Origin: CBDBEU01 sp965204565
GTDB lineage: Bacteria > Pseudomonadota > Alphaproteobacteria > Rhizobiales > TMED25
Direction: 5' to 3'
Length of the DNA: 64,000 nucleotides
Assembly (NCBI GenBank): GCA_965204565.1
Contig: CBDBEU010000005.1
Span: 310,001 to 374,000, forward strand
Shown: one piece after another, positions 1-9,348 of the stretch
Numbering within the stretch: position 1 is the first letter of the stretch
Layout: each line of letters starts with the position of its first letter
The notes under the pieces: model-generated
The model's database searches: none
Seen by the model: only the letters and a program-made list of their open reading frames with translations
What the model was told of the DNA's origin: nothing
Made by a program: the position numbers and the translations under genes

Positions 1-3000
1 GCTGAGGCGTTCGAATGTCGCCTTGAGAATGTTCTCGGCCACATGCGGCGCTTGCGCATTCATCACCGACAGATCGACTACCGAATAGGACTTGTTCTCG
101 GCCAGCGTCTTGAGCCCGATCGGCTTGTCGCCCTCGACATCGCGCTTGCCGATTTCGACGAACCGGCCAAATGGTGCAAGACAACTCAATCCCACATCGA
201 TTGCAGCACCGGCCAGTGAGTTCAACACCACATCGACGCCGCGGCCGTTGGTGGCGGCGAGAATTTCGTCGCCAAATGTCAGCCCGCGCGAATCCATCAC
301 ATGTTCGATGCCCAGATCGCGCAGATATTGCCGCTTTCGCTCGCTGCCGGCGGTGGTGAAGATTTCCGCGCCGACATGCTTGGCGACCTCGATCGCCGCA
401 AGCCCGACCCCGCCGGTGCCAAGATGGATCAGCACCCGCTCACCCTTTTGCAGATGGCCAATCGTGTCGAGGCAATAAAGCGCTGTCAGATAGGCCACCG
501 GAAAGGTTGCCGCATCCTTGAGATCGAGATTGCCTGGAACCCGGGCAAGCTGGCTCTGATTGACCGCAGCAAAGCGGCGCATCAGGCCCTTGCCATAGGC
601 GATGACACGGTCGCCGGCGCTGTATGAGGTCACATTCTGACCGACCGAAACCACCGTGCCGGAGGATTCGCCGCCCAGATTGCACCACCACGCGGTGTTG
701 TTGTTGGGCTCGCCCGGAAGCACGCCGGTGGTCGCCATCACATCGCGGAAATTGAGACCCACGGAAACGGTCTCGATCAATACCTGATCAGGTCCGCATT
801 CGGGCATTTCCTCTTCGCGCAGCAGCAGATTGTCGAACGAGCCCGGCTTGGTCACCGCCACCACGTAGTTGCGGCGCTCGGCGCTGGCGTCGATCATTTC
901 GGTGCGCGGGCGCAAGCTGTAGGCCGGCATTTCCTGGATACGCGGCACATGGCACTGCGTGCCGCGCACGACCCATTCGGTTTCTTCGTGATCGCCGGCA
1001 ATCAAATCGACCAGCGTCGCCGGCTGGCTCAACGCATCGGGGTCGATATCGATGGTGCGCACGCGCAGATTCTGCACCTCATTGGCCAACGTACGGGCAA
1101 CCCCGATCAGTGAGCGCTGACAAAGACCGCTGGCCGGAACCGCGCCATCCATCAACGGCGAGCGGGCGCGGTCGGTGAGCACCACAAGCTTGACCTCCTG
1201 TCCGCCCATCGCCAGCGTGTCGATCTTGCGCGAGGTGGCGATAAACCGGTCGATCATGCGGCTTGCGGTGTCGCTGACCTGGCTGTCAGCCAGATCATCC
1301 GCGCTCAGTTCGCTCTCACCCAGCGCATTGCAGTACAGGATTTGTGCCGTTGAGGCGGCATCCGCATCCTCGCCGATCCATTTTCTGACATTCACGCCAA
1401 GGCTGTCGGTGTCGCAATACGTCGTGCTGATGCCGCTTGCCTTCATGGCGGCAAAAAGCCCGGCGGCTGCGCCGTCCTCGCGCCCGACGATGAACCAGTG
1501 TCTGGGCTCGCCCGGTTCTGCCCCGGTCTTCTGATCGGTGAGATCGAGCGGCAGGAACTGCTCGGCGAAATAGCGCGGCACCGCTTGTGCCTCGCCGGTT
1601 GCACCGTGGCTCAAGGTAACCGCGCGCACTTCCAGTTTTTCGATCCGCAGAACCGGCTGGCCGCTGTCTGAATAGGCGGCAAACACGCCGGTATCGTCGT
1701 CACCGCCCCACAAATGGGCACGGAAGCTGTTGGGCAGGCGGGCGGCCCACAACAGCCGGTTGATCGAAACCGGTAGTTTCAACGTGAAGCGATCGTCGGC
1801 AGCCTCGATATGGGCGCCGTCTGCCTCCGGCCACCACAGCTTGTCGTCATGGTCGGACAGACCGAGCGAGGCCTGGAGCAGTGAATCGAGCGAGGCCGGG
1901 TGAAGATGGAAGTCCTCAGAACCCGCGCGCGCGCGCTCCGGCAATTCGATCAGATTGATCGAGGTAGAATTGCCGGTCAGCGAAACCTTGCGCACACCTT
2001 GGAAGGCCGGGCCGTAATTGAGACCGTGGCGATCGGTGAGTGTGTAGAAATCATCCTGCGTAATCTCCGCCTCCGGCTGACGGCCGGAAAGATCGGCTTC
2101 CTTGAACGCATTGATATCGACATCGCGCTGCCAGCCATAGGCTTCCGCCCGCAGCGCCCAGTCTTCTTCTGTGTCGCGGGCGCGGGCAAAGATCTCGATC
2201 TTGCCGGAGACCGGGTCGTAGCAGGTCGTGGCCGACACCGTCCCGTTCGATTTCACCGGCAGGGCTTCGCGGAAATGGATCGATGACAGCTCGATCGGAC
2301 CGCCGCCGGAGTGGTCCGAGATCGCCGCGATCATCATTTCGATGAATGCTGCTGCCGGATACACAATGTCGCCGCCGACGCGGTGGTCCTTCAGCCATGG
2401 CAGCCGCTTGACGTCGATGTCGCAGAACCAGGTGATGCGCGGCCCGAAAGTCTTTCGGCCGAGCAGCGGATGGACGAAATCCTCAAACAGCGCCGCCTCG
2501 GACTCGCGCGGCATGAAGCGGATGGTTTCGTCCGCCCAAGGGAACAGCGGCAGCTTACCATTGGCCGTGCCGGTGCGTTCGCAAACGCGGTCCCAGTCGA
2601 ATTCCACACCGCTGACATAAAGCCGCGCAATCGCGGTCTTGAGAGCCTTTTCATCGCTCGATGTGCGCTGCAGCGATTGCACGACAACGGTATTCTTGCC
2701 CGAATCCTGGGCGATTGCCATGGTCAGCGGCGTCACCGCGCGGTCCGGTCCGATTTCGACAAACGCGTCATAGCCATGGGCCAGGCACCAGTCGATCGCC
2801 TGATGATAGGCCACTGGCTGGCGCAGATTCGACCACCAGTATTCCAGATCGACCACCTCTTCAGGCGCGCCTGTGACGGTGGAGACGAACGGAATTGTCG
2901 GGCGCTTGAACTTGACCCGCCCGAGATTCTCGCGGAACCAGTCCTCGCCATAGTCGAGCAGTTCGCTGTGCCAGGCAAAATCGGTTTTGAGCCGTCGGGT

Positions 3001-5184
3001 GAACTGTTTCGGATCGTGCTCTTCAAGCGTTGTCAGTATCTGTTCAAGCGGTTCGGCGCGCCCTGAAATGGTCAGCGTGCGGGCATTGTTGTAGGCCGAA
3101 ATGACCACCGCCGGATGCGGCTCGAGAAAGCGCCCGATTTCGCTTGGTGTCATGCCGACCACAGCCATGGCGCCGCGTTCGGGCGCCTGATGTTGGATCC
3201 GGCTTCGCGTATGCATGACGCGCGCGACTTCCGCCAGCGACAGTGCGCCGGAGATATGGGCGGCCGAAATTTCACCCAGACTGTGGCCCAGAACCGCATC
3301 GGGCTTGATGCCGTAATCTTCCCAAGTGGCGGCCAGTGCGATCTGCAGCGCGATCAGTGCGGGCTGTGCATATTCGCCCTGATTGACCAGGCTGTCTTCT
3401 TCGCTGGCCAGCAGCACATCGCGCACCTTCCAGCCCGACAGCTTGGCGAAATGCTTGTCGAATTCATCGATCTTGCGCGAGAACACATCAGACGATTGCA
3501 GGAGCCCACGGCCCATCGCCCACCATTGGGCGCCCTGGCCGGAAAATGTGAACACGATCCGGCGCCCATTCACCGCATGGGCGGAAAACACCTTGTCCGA
3601 CTGCTCGCCGGCTTCGATTTCCGCCGCCGCATCGCGCAGGGCCTGGGTCAGAGATTCGGTCGAACCGTTGGACAAAACAGCAGCGCGCTCGGGGAAGTGA
3701 TCGCGATGAACTGCCAGCGCATGGGCAAGTTCGCTTGCTGAGTTCGGTACCTGGTCCCCGGCCTCCAGACTGTCGGCCAGATGCCCGCTCCAGCGCACCA
3801 ATGCATCGTGCGAATGCGCCGACAGCGGCACCACGGAGATCTCCGGCTTTGCGCCGCCATTGGCGGGCTTGCGCCGCTGGACCCGCTTTTTGGCCGGCTT
3901 GTCATCGTCGACGCTGCGCACCAGCGCCGAAGCATTGGCGCCGCCCCAGCCGAATGAATTGACCACTCCATAGCGCGTGTCGCCATTGCTGCCGATCGGC
4001 TGCGGCTCGACGGGCACCTGAATGTTAAGCGCATCAAACGGAATCGCCGGATTGGGATTTTCGAAATGGATGTTCGGCGGCACCATGCCGTAATGCACGC
4101 ACAGCACCGTCTTGATGAAGCCGGCAGCGCCTGCCGCAGGTTCCATATGGCCGAGATTGGGCTTGATCGAACCGATGGTGACCGGTTCGGCCCTTTCGAC
4201 GCGGCCGAATTGATGGCCGATCGCATGCGCCTCGATCGGATCGCCGGTGGGCGTGCCGGTGCCATGGGCCTCGACATAATCGACCTGTCCGGGCGCCACT
4301 CCGGCACGTGCGACCAGCTTGCCCAGCATCGCCTCCTGGGCCTTCATCGCCGGCGACATCAGGGTCGATGTCCAGCCGTCCTGATTGGCCACAGTCGCTG
4401 AAATCACCGCATAGATACGGTCGCCTTGGCCCAGTGCGTCCTCAAGCGGTCTTAAGATTGCAAGGCCGCAGCCCTCCGAGCGCACATAACCATTGGCCGC
4501 GGAGTCGAAAGTCGATATCTGCCCGGTGCGCGAGAGCATATTGGCGTTGGAAAAGGCGATGAACTGGTTCGGCTCGAACAACAGGTTGACGCCGCCGGCA
4601 ATGGCATGGTCGCACATGCCGGTGGCGATGTTGCGGCACGCCTGATCGATCGCGATCAGCGCCGAGGAGCACGCCGTATCGACCGGAAAGCTCGGTCCCT
4701 TGAGATTGAGCCGGTGGGAAATCCGGTTGGCCGCGATGGACAATGCGCAGCCGCTGCCGCCCCACAGGTCGTCATTGCGATTGCGATATCTGAGTACCCC
4801 GGCGAAATCCGAGGTCGAAATGCCGACAAACACACCGGTGGTCGCCGCCGACATTGTCGACAGCGTATGGCCCGAATCCTGGATTGCCTCATAGGCGACA
4901 TGCAGCAACAGCCGCTGCTGCGGATCGAGGCGCTGGGCTTCGGCCGGCGAGATATCGAAGAACTCGCAGTCGAAATCGAACACGCGATCAATGAACCCGC
5001 CCCATTTGGAGCGCGAAAAGCCGGTCGCTTCCGCCACCGGGCTGTAAAAGGCGTCAGCATTCCACCGATCACCGGGAATCTCGCCGATCGCGCATTTGCG
5101 ATCGAGCAAGAACCTCCACATGGAGGCCGGATCACGGATGTCACCCGGGAATCGGCAACCAATCCCTACAACTGCAATTTCCAT
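1..5184 (-). CDS. Type I polyketide synthase (KS-AT-DH-pseudoKR-ER), 3' end beyond window
   Basis: Reads open for 1728 codons from ATG at 5184, preceded by AGGGAG, to the left edge of the window, so the C-terminus is missing. Domains in order: ketosynthase with Cys in DTACSS near residue 171 and His in EAHGTGTPTGDP (about 306) and GHMEPAAG (about 346); acyltransferase with FSGQGAQWWAMG (about 540) and Ser in GHSLGEISAAH (about 635); dehydratase with HRVGGDIVYP (about 936) and the second motif SLDSLLQ; a region of about 250 residues that resembles a structural pseudo-ketoreductase; enoyl reductase with LGTGGVGLAA near 1590. KR and ACP would lie beyond the edge. The AT substrate motif reads FAWHS, neither the usual malonyl nor methylmalonyl signature. 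The order fits a highly reducing type I synthase building a lipid-like chain; the product is unknown. A broken hydroxylase gene lies 92 bp upstream on the same strand. Confidence 0.95.
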   Translation of the reverse strand, partial: MEIAVVGIGCRFPGDIRDPASMWRFLLDRKCAIGEIPGDRWNADAFYSPVAEATGFSRSKWGGFIDRVFDFDCEFFDISPAEAQRLDPQQRLLLHVAYEAIQDSGHTLSTMSAATTGVFVGISTSDFAGVLRYRNRNDDLWGGSGCALSIAANRISHRLNLKGPSFPVDTACSSALIAIDQACRNIATGMCDHAIAGGVNLLFEPNQFIAFSNANMLSRTGQISTFDSAANGYVRSEGCGLAILRPLEDALGQGDRIYAVISATVANQDGWTSTLMSPAMKAQEAMLGKLVARAGVAPGQVDYVEAHGTGTPTGDPIEAHAIGHQFGRVERAEPVTIGSIKPNLGHMEPAAGAAGFIKTVLCVHYGMVPPNIHFENPNPAIPFDALNIQVPVEPQPIGSNGDTRYGVVNSFGWGGANASALVRSVDDDKPAKKRVQRRKPANGGAKPEISVVPLSAHSHDALVRWSGHLADSLEAGDQVPNSASELAHALAVHRDHFPERAAVLSNGSTESLTQALRDAAAEIEAGEQSDKVFSAHAVNGRRIVFTFSGQGAQWWAMGRGLLQSSDVFSRKIDEFDKHFAKLSGWKVRDVLLASEEDSLVNQGEYAQPALIALQIALAATWEDYGIKPDAVLGHSLGEISAAHISGALSLAEVARVMHTRSRIQHQAPERGAMAVVGMTPSEIGRFLEPHPAVVISAYNNARTLTISGRAEPLEQILTTLEEHDPKQFTRRLKTDFAWHSELLDYGEDWFRENLGRVKFKRPTIPFVSTVTGAPEEVVDLEYWWSNLRQPVAYHQAIDWCLAHGYDAFVEIGPDRAVTPLTMAIAQDSGKNTVVVQSLQRTSSDEKALKTAIARLYVSGVEFDWDRVCERTGTANGKLPLFPWADETIRFMPRESEAALFEDFVHPLLGRKTFGPRITWFCDIDVKRLPWLKDHRVGGDIVYPAAAFIEMMIAAISDHSGGGPIELSSIHFREALPVKSNGTVSATTCYDPVSGKIEIFARARDTEEDWALRAEAYGWQRDVDINAFKEADLSGRQPEAEITQDDFYTLTDRHGLNYGPAFQGVRKVSLTGNSTSINLIELPERARAGSEDFHLHPASLDSLLQASLGLSDHDDKLWWPEADGAHIEAADDRFTLKLPVSINRLLWAARLPNSFRAHLWGGDDDTGVFAAYSDSGQPVLRIEKLEVRAVTLSHGATGEAQAVPRYFAEQFLPLDLTDQKTGAEPGEPRHWFIVGREDGAAAGLFAAMKASGISTTYCDTDSLGVNVRKWIGEDADAASTAQILYCNALGESELSADDLADSQVSDTASRMIDRFIATSRKIDTLAMGGQEVKLVVLTDRARSPLMDGAVPASGLCQRSLIGVARTLANEVQNLRVRTIDIDPDALSQPATLVDLIAGDHEETEWVVRGTQCHVPRIQEMPAYSLRPRTEMIDASAERRNYVVAVTKPGSFDNLLLREEEMPECGPDQVLIETVSVGLNFRDVMATTGVLPGEPNNNTAWWCNLGGESSGTVVSVGQNVTSYSAGDRVIAYGKGLMRRFAAVNQSQLARVPGNLDLKDAATFPVAYLTALYCLDTIGHLQKGERVLIHLGTGGVGLAAIEVAKHVGAEIFTTAGSERKRQYLRDLGIEHVMDSRGLTFGDEILAATNGRGVDVVLNSLAGAAIDVGLSCLAPFGRFVEIGKRDVEGDKPIGLKTLAENKSYSVVDLSVMNAQAPHVAENILKATFERLS

Positions 5185-5276
5185 TTCAGCTCCCTAGCCG
5201 GTTACTCGGCTGGTCCGTCGTCTTTTTTTCACGACCCCATCGGTGTCAAAATGGCGATCCGACGGGTCCCATCACG

Positions 5277-5999
5277 CTACTCGGCCGCCCTGAGGTAAAT
5301 ATCGAGCCGAAAATTCCATTTACGCCACCGCCTGTTCGCTACTGATCTTGCGATAAATGCCATAGGCATGGTCCAGCGGGCGAAAAAGTTGGTCAAGATG
5401 CGGTTAACCAAATCCGGAAGAAATGGCATTGGGCGGCGAATATCGATGATCAGGACGATACGCACCTGCTGGCTTTGATTGTCCACACGATGCGGATAGC
5501 CATCATCGAACAAAATCGCGCCGCCCTCGCGCCACGCATAGGTTTCGTCATTCACGGTAATGTATGGCGGGCTGTCATCGGGCACCACCAAGTCCAGATG
5601 GTACCGTAAATAGCCCAGATACGGCCCCTCATGCTCGGGAATCGGCTTGCCGGGATCGAGTCGAGTAGAATGCCTGCAGCAAGTTCGGCACATTCTCCAT
5701 CGCCGCGCAGGTCTGCGGGCAGCGCTCACGGTTCACTTTCGGCTTGAAACCGAACACATTGAGGAAAAATACCGACCATTTTTCGGCGTACTGCCCGCTG
5801 TCCAGATCGTCATAACTCGGGATCTGGTCGCGCTCGGCAACCAGCGCCTCCTGGCGGATTGCCGGAAATGCCGCAGTCACGCCCTCAAGTTCCGGACATA
5901 CCTCGGCAATATCATAAATTCCGGCCTTGGCCGGCCAGCGGTGAGGGACAATAGCAGCTTGTTGACAAACTGCAGGCCTACACGAGTGAGTGACATCAT
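5277..5999 (-). pseudogene. Aspartyl/asparaginyl beta-hydroxylase (LpxO-like), frameshifted
   Basis: The start is ATG at 5999, preceded by GGAG (N-terminus MMSLTRVGLQFVNKLLLSL). The conserved body then appears in a second frame (AGIYDIAEVCPELEGV, EKWSVFFLNVFG, NLLQAFYS) and the C-terminal half in a third (DPGKPIPEHEGPYLGYLRYH, FDDGYPHRVDN). That implies frame changes near 5940 and near 5660. At 5660 the sequence between FYS and LDPG differs from the expected FYSILDPG by one base of phase. Family members are Fe(II)/2-oxoglutarate oxygenases that hydroxylate lipid A acyl chains or protein Asp/Asn; the two His ligands (HEGPY region and PHRVDN) are still encoded. It sits directly upstream of the polyketide synthase and may once have tailored its product or an acyl chain. 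Either a recent pseudogene or two sequencing errors. Confidence 0.8.
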
Positions 6000-6826
6000 C
6001 TTGAACTCCGACCGGCCGGGTCGAACGTCCGCCGGACCTTGTCTGAACCGATGAATTTTGAGCGCGAAACGCCGAGTGACAGCTGATCTGCAACCTATGC
6101 GCATGACAAACCCCGAACGACCCTGTGCCCAATTCTTGCTTCTTGCCTTGCCTTTGGGTTTCGCTCCAGGAGCGTGTCCGGCTTTGAATGCCCGTCTGCA
6201 ACAGCGCCGACTCCGTGTCCGGCATACGCCTACCCGTTACACTTGAATGCGAAACGCACAAACATTCATCGGCGCCGATCAACTGGCCGGCGTCGTTTTC
6301 CGCCTTCTGCGTTAACATCTCCTGGTTGCGTGGCCCTTTGGGGCTGCGCACTGTTGGAGGCACCCGAAACGCTCGGACATTGTGCCCCACGGCCACCTCC
6401 GGACGGCACAAATAATGACTTTACTATCATGAGCATAACCCAGACCGGCACGCACGGCAACATCGACTTTGTGCTTCCCATGATATGATTAACAATAGCC
6501 ATAACGGTTGATTTATTACTTTGACCGCATGTGCCATGTTGCGCACCGGTGGCAAGGCGTACAGCCTTGCTCTCCAGTGACCCCTCGAATGGCAGTGGTG
6601 AAATGTGCCATGGCTGCGCGCGAACGGTTCAGTCCTTTAACGTTTCTGATACTCACACACACCTTCGGGCACCTCTACTCGGCTCCCATCAAAACCTGGA
6701 AAAGAGCCAACTTGATCATACTGGTTTTGGCCGCCGGACGTTGTGTCAAAATCGCCGCAACATATGGCTTTTATTTGTCAGTCTTCAAAGCTCTTAGCAA
6801 GAAGCACATAGCGAACCGCAACGGAC
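6000..6826. other. Gene-free stretch
   Basis: About 830 bp between the hydroxylase remnant and the serine hydrolase. Short frames exist on both strands but none has a recognisable domain, a good ribosome binding site or coding-like composition. I see no RNA gene or repeat in it. It probably holds the promoters of the two divergent flanking genes. Confidence 0.5.
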
Positions 6827-8296
6827 ATGGATCAACAAATCAGACATGCGCCGGACCCGTTGTTGCATGATGCGCACCAACCGACTGCTCGCATGGTCGT
6901 GCGCAGCGCCCGAACCGGCCCGCCCTCATGGGCATCCAAAGCCGGCTTGCACGTGCTGGCTCGCCTGTCGCGCCGCACTGAACAGGCACTTCGCGTCGCC
7001 ACCAGTTTTGTCGCCCGCTCGCTCTCGACCGCCCATTTTTACGCCGGTCACGATCCGGCGCGCTATTACGAGGACTATTTCGCCTGGCGCCCGGTGTTCT
7101 GGTGGTTGCGCAAAGGCATGGCAATCGAGATTGACCGCGAAAAGTGCGCCATCAGTGCCAGTGTGTTCGGCATTGCCCGCCAGGAAGCCCGCTGGCGAGA
7201 CATCTTGGGATCAGTCACCGGCCAAGCGGATGATCCGGCACCGGCTGTGCCGGCAGATCGTCCGCCGCCCGGCAAACCGGCCGCCCGATCTACGGGCGAT
7301 CTGGTTCTAGAACCATCGGATGCAGCCTTGCAACCGCACGCACGACTGGCGGAAATCCTGAACCGGGAGGTCGCCCCGCGCGCAGATAACAGCCGCGCTG
7401 CGACCAAGGCGCTGTTGGTGGTCAGGGATGGAAAGCTGGTGGGCGAGGCCTATGCACCCGGCTATGACGCGATGACTCCGATCATCGGCTATTCACTGGC
7501 CAAAACGCTGTGCAACGCCATCACCGGCCGCATGGTCGAAACCGGGCATCTCGACATTGAAGAACGCGACCTGTTCGCCGAATGGCGCGGTGGCGCCGAC
7601 CGCAGGCGCGATATCACCATCGCTCAATTGCTGAAGATGACCAGCGGGCTGACCATCGCCGAGACCCATACCGGTTACGATCCGGTCTCGCACATGCTGT
7701 TCCTGAGCCAGGATATGGGCGCATTCGCTGCCCGTTCGGCCTCCGGCACCACACCCGGTCAACACTTCAAATACACCTCCGGCAATACGCTGCTTGTCTC
7801 CCGTCTGATACGCGACCGGATTGGCGGCGATGTGCACGGTGTTTTGGGCTATCTCGACCGTGAGCTGTTTGCCCCTGCCGGCATGGAGCGCATGCTGGTC
7901 GAGTTCGACGCCAGCGGCACGCCGATCCTGTCGACTTTCTGCTATGCCAGCGCACGCGATTGGGCGCGCCTCGGGCTGCTCTATCTCAATGACGGCTGTG
8001 TCGGGACGACGCGTTTGCTGCCGCAAGGCTGGGTCGAATTTTCCAAATCCACCACCATTGAGCCGAGCTACGGCGCGGGGCTGCGGCTCTCACGCGCCGG
8101 CGGGCAGGGCGAGCGATGGCTGCTTGCGGGCATGCCCGAGGACACGTTTTTTGGCCATGGACATCTCGGTCAGTACGTTCTGGTGATTCCGAGCCTCAAT
8201 GCGGTGATCGTGCGCCTTGGCACCTCAGCACCAGCGATGCGCCCGCGCGACCGGGCGGTATTTGCCGAAATCGCTGCTGCAATCGTCGGGCAATAA
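6827..8296 (+). CDS. Serine hydrolase, class C beta-lactamase-related family
   Basis: 489 residues. The C-terminal ~330 residues are a beta-lactamase/penicillin-binding-like fold: SxxK nucleophile motif SLAK near residue 222, then ITIAQLLKMTSGL, a YxN-type motif in YTSGNT, and the HxG-type motif FGHGHLGQYV near the end. Relatives include esterases, D-aminopeptidases and 6-aminohexanoate-dimer hydrolase-like enzymes, so substrate cannot be assigned. The first ~160 residues are Arg/Ala-rich with no clear lipoprotein or Sec signal and include YYEDYFAWRPVFWW, an N-terminal region seen in some alphaproteobacterial relatives. The start has a weak ribosome binding site; ATG at 6891 is an alternative. 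No operon partner. Confidence 0.85.
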   Translation: MDQQIRHAPDPLLHDAHQPTARMVVRSARTGPPSWASKAGLHVLARLSRRTEQALRVATSFVARSLSTAHFYAGHDPARYYEDYFAWRPVFWWLRKGMAIEIDREKCAISASVFGIARQEARWRDILGSVTGQADDPAPAVPADRPPPGKPAARSTGDLVLEPSDAALQPHARLAEILNREVAPRADNSRAATKALLVVRDGKLVGEAYAPGYDAMTPIIGYSLAKTLCNAITGRMVETGHLDIEERDLFAEWRGGADRRRDITIAQLLKMTSGLTIAETHTGYDPVSHMLFLSQDMGAFAARSASGTTPGQHFKYTSGNTLLVSRLIRDRIGGDVHGVLGYLDRELFAPAGMERMLVEFDASGTPILSTFCYASARDWARLGLLYLNDGCVGTTRLLPQGWVEFSKSTTIEPSYGAGLRLSRAGGQGERWLLAGMPEDTFFGHGHLGQYVLVIPSLNAVIVRLGTSAPAMRPRDRAVFAEIAAAIVGQ

Positions 8297-8595
8297 AGGC
8301 TGAAAGCCTTGATTTCTGACGCCTGAACGGCCCTATTTTCAACACCTTCTCTGCCGACAAACCACGTGCATGATTTGCTCTGCGAAGGTAATCTGTAGAC
8401 TGGTTCAAAACCGGGTGCGTAAGGACAGTGGTATTTCTTGCGTTAACCATTTTAGCAGATTCTGACTTCATGAGTCGCATCTGGCGCAACACCAGCTTGG
8501 CGCATTTGCCTGAAGCGGTGTCAGAACCAACAAATTTAATTGCCGAGCGCCGGTTGCGACACTATGTGCTGGGCCAGCGATGAACTGATTGAAAA

Positions 8596-9210
8596 ATGAT
8601 GGAATTCTTCTCCATGACGGCAAAACGCGGGATCGATGTTCTCAAAGCCATCACAGCAGCGCTTGTTCTGTGGGCCGGGCTGTCCGCGCCGGCACAATCT
8701 GCCGTTTGCGCCGGCGTTGACCTCCCTGACACCCTTGAGCGTGAAGAATTGCTGGTGCTCAATGGCATGGGCATTCGCATCGCCACGATCTTCAATTTTC
8801 ATATGTATGTCGCAGGGCTTTATGTGCCCGAGCCCCAGTCCGATCCGGAATCGATCATTGGCGTCGACCAGTCGCGGGTTCTGGTCATGGTGTTCCTGCG
8901 CGATGTCAGCCAGCGCACTATGCGCAAGGCGATTGCCGAGGCGATCGAGGTCAATGCCGCCGATCGCGACATGAGCACAGTGATCCACCAGCTCTCTATC
9001 GTGCCCGAAATGCTGCCCGAAGTGAACGGAGGCCAGGCGCTGATCTTCGATTATGCACCGGGCTATGGCACCGCGGTGATGCTCGACGGTGAAACCATTG
9101 CCAATATCGGGGGAGACACTTTCGCCTCGGCGCTGTTTTCGCTGTGGTTAGGGGTTCCGGCCAATGAAGAGCTCAAGGTTGGGCTGCTTGGCGGCCAGTG
9201 CGAAGAATAG
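8596..9210 (+). CDS. Exported chalcone isomerase-like protein
   Basis: 204 residues with an N-terminal hydrophobic segment ending in APAQSA, a likely Sec signal. The body matches the bacterial chalcone-isomerase-like family: LEREELLVLNGMGIR, FNFHMYVAGLYV, a central LVMVFLRDVS, and the C-terminal LDGETIANIGGDTFASALFS and FSLWLGVPA. Bacterial members are usually periplasmic; most lack flavonoid substrates and their function is unproven, with fatty-acid binding proposed for related folds. ATG at 8614 is an equally plausible start. It stands alone, with about 300 bp of apparently non-coding sequence before it. Confidence 0.8.
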   Translation: MMEFFSMTAKRGIDVLKAITAALVLWAGLSAPAQSAVCAGVDLPDTLEREELLVLNGMGIRIATIFNFHMYVAGLYVPEPQSDPESIIGVDQSRVLVMVFLRDVSQRTMRKAIAEAIEVNAADRDMSTVIHQLSIVPEMLPEVNGGQALIFDYAPGYGTAVMLDGETIANIGGDTFASALFSLWLGVPANEELKVGLLGGQCEE

Positions 9211-9348
9211 TCGCAACTGCCATCATCCACTGAACCTCTCCTCATTTATCGGCCAATTGACCTGCGCGCATTTTTGCTGCCGGTGCTTTGTGCGAAATTG
9301 CCCCCCCAATCACAAACGCACATCACCTTGGGAGGCGAGCGCCGCGTC

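Noticed and set aside
2311..3066. Long plus-strand frame inside the polyketide synthase region
   Set aside because: It lies antisense to the continuous PKS frame, which carries all conserved motifs; high GC keeps the opposite strand open.
5629..6411. 260-codon minus-strand frame as a full-length protein
   Set aside because: Only its C-terminal third matches the hydroxylase family; the true start with a ribosome binding site is at 5999 in another frame.
6508..6870. Frames in the 6.0-6.8 kb gap
   Set aside because: No ribosome binding site, domain or coding-like composition.
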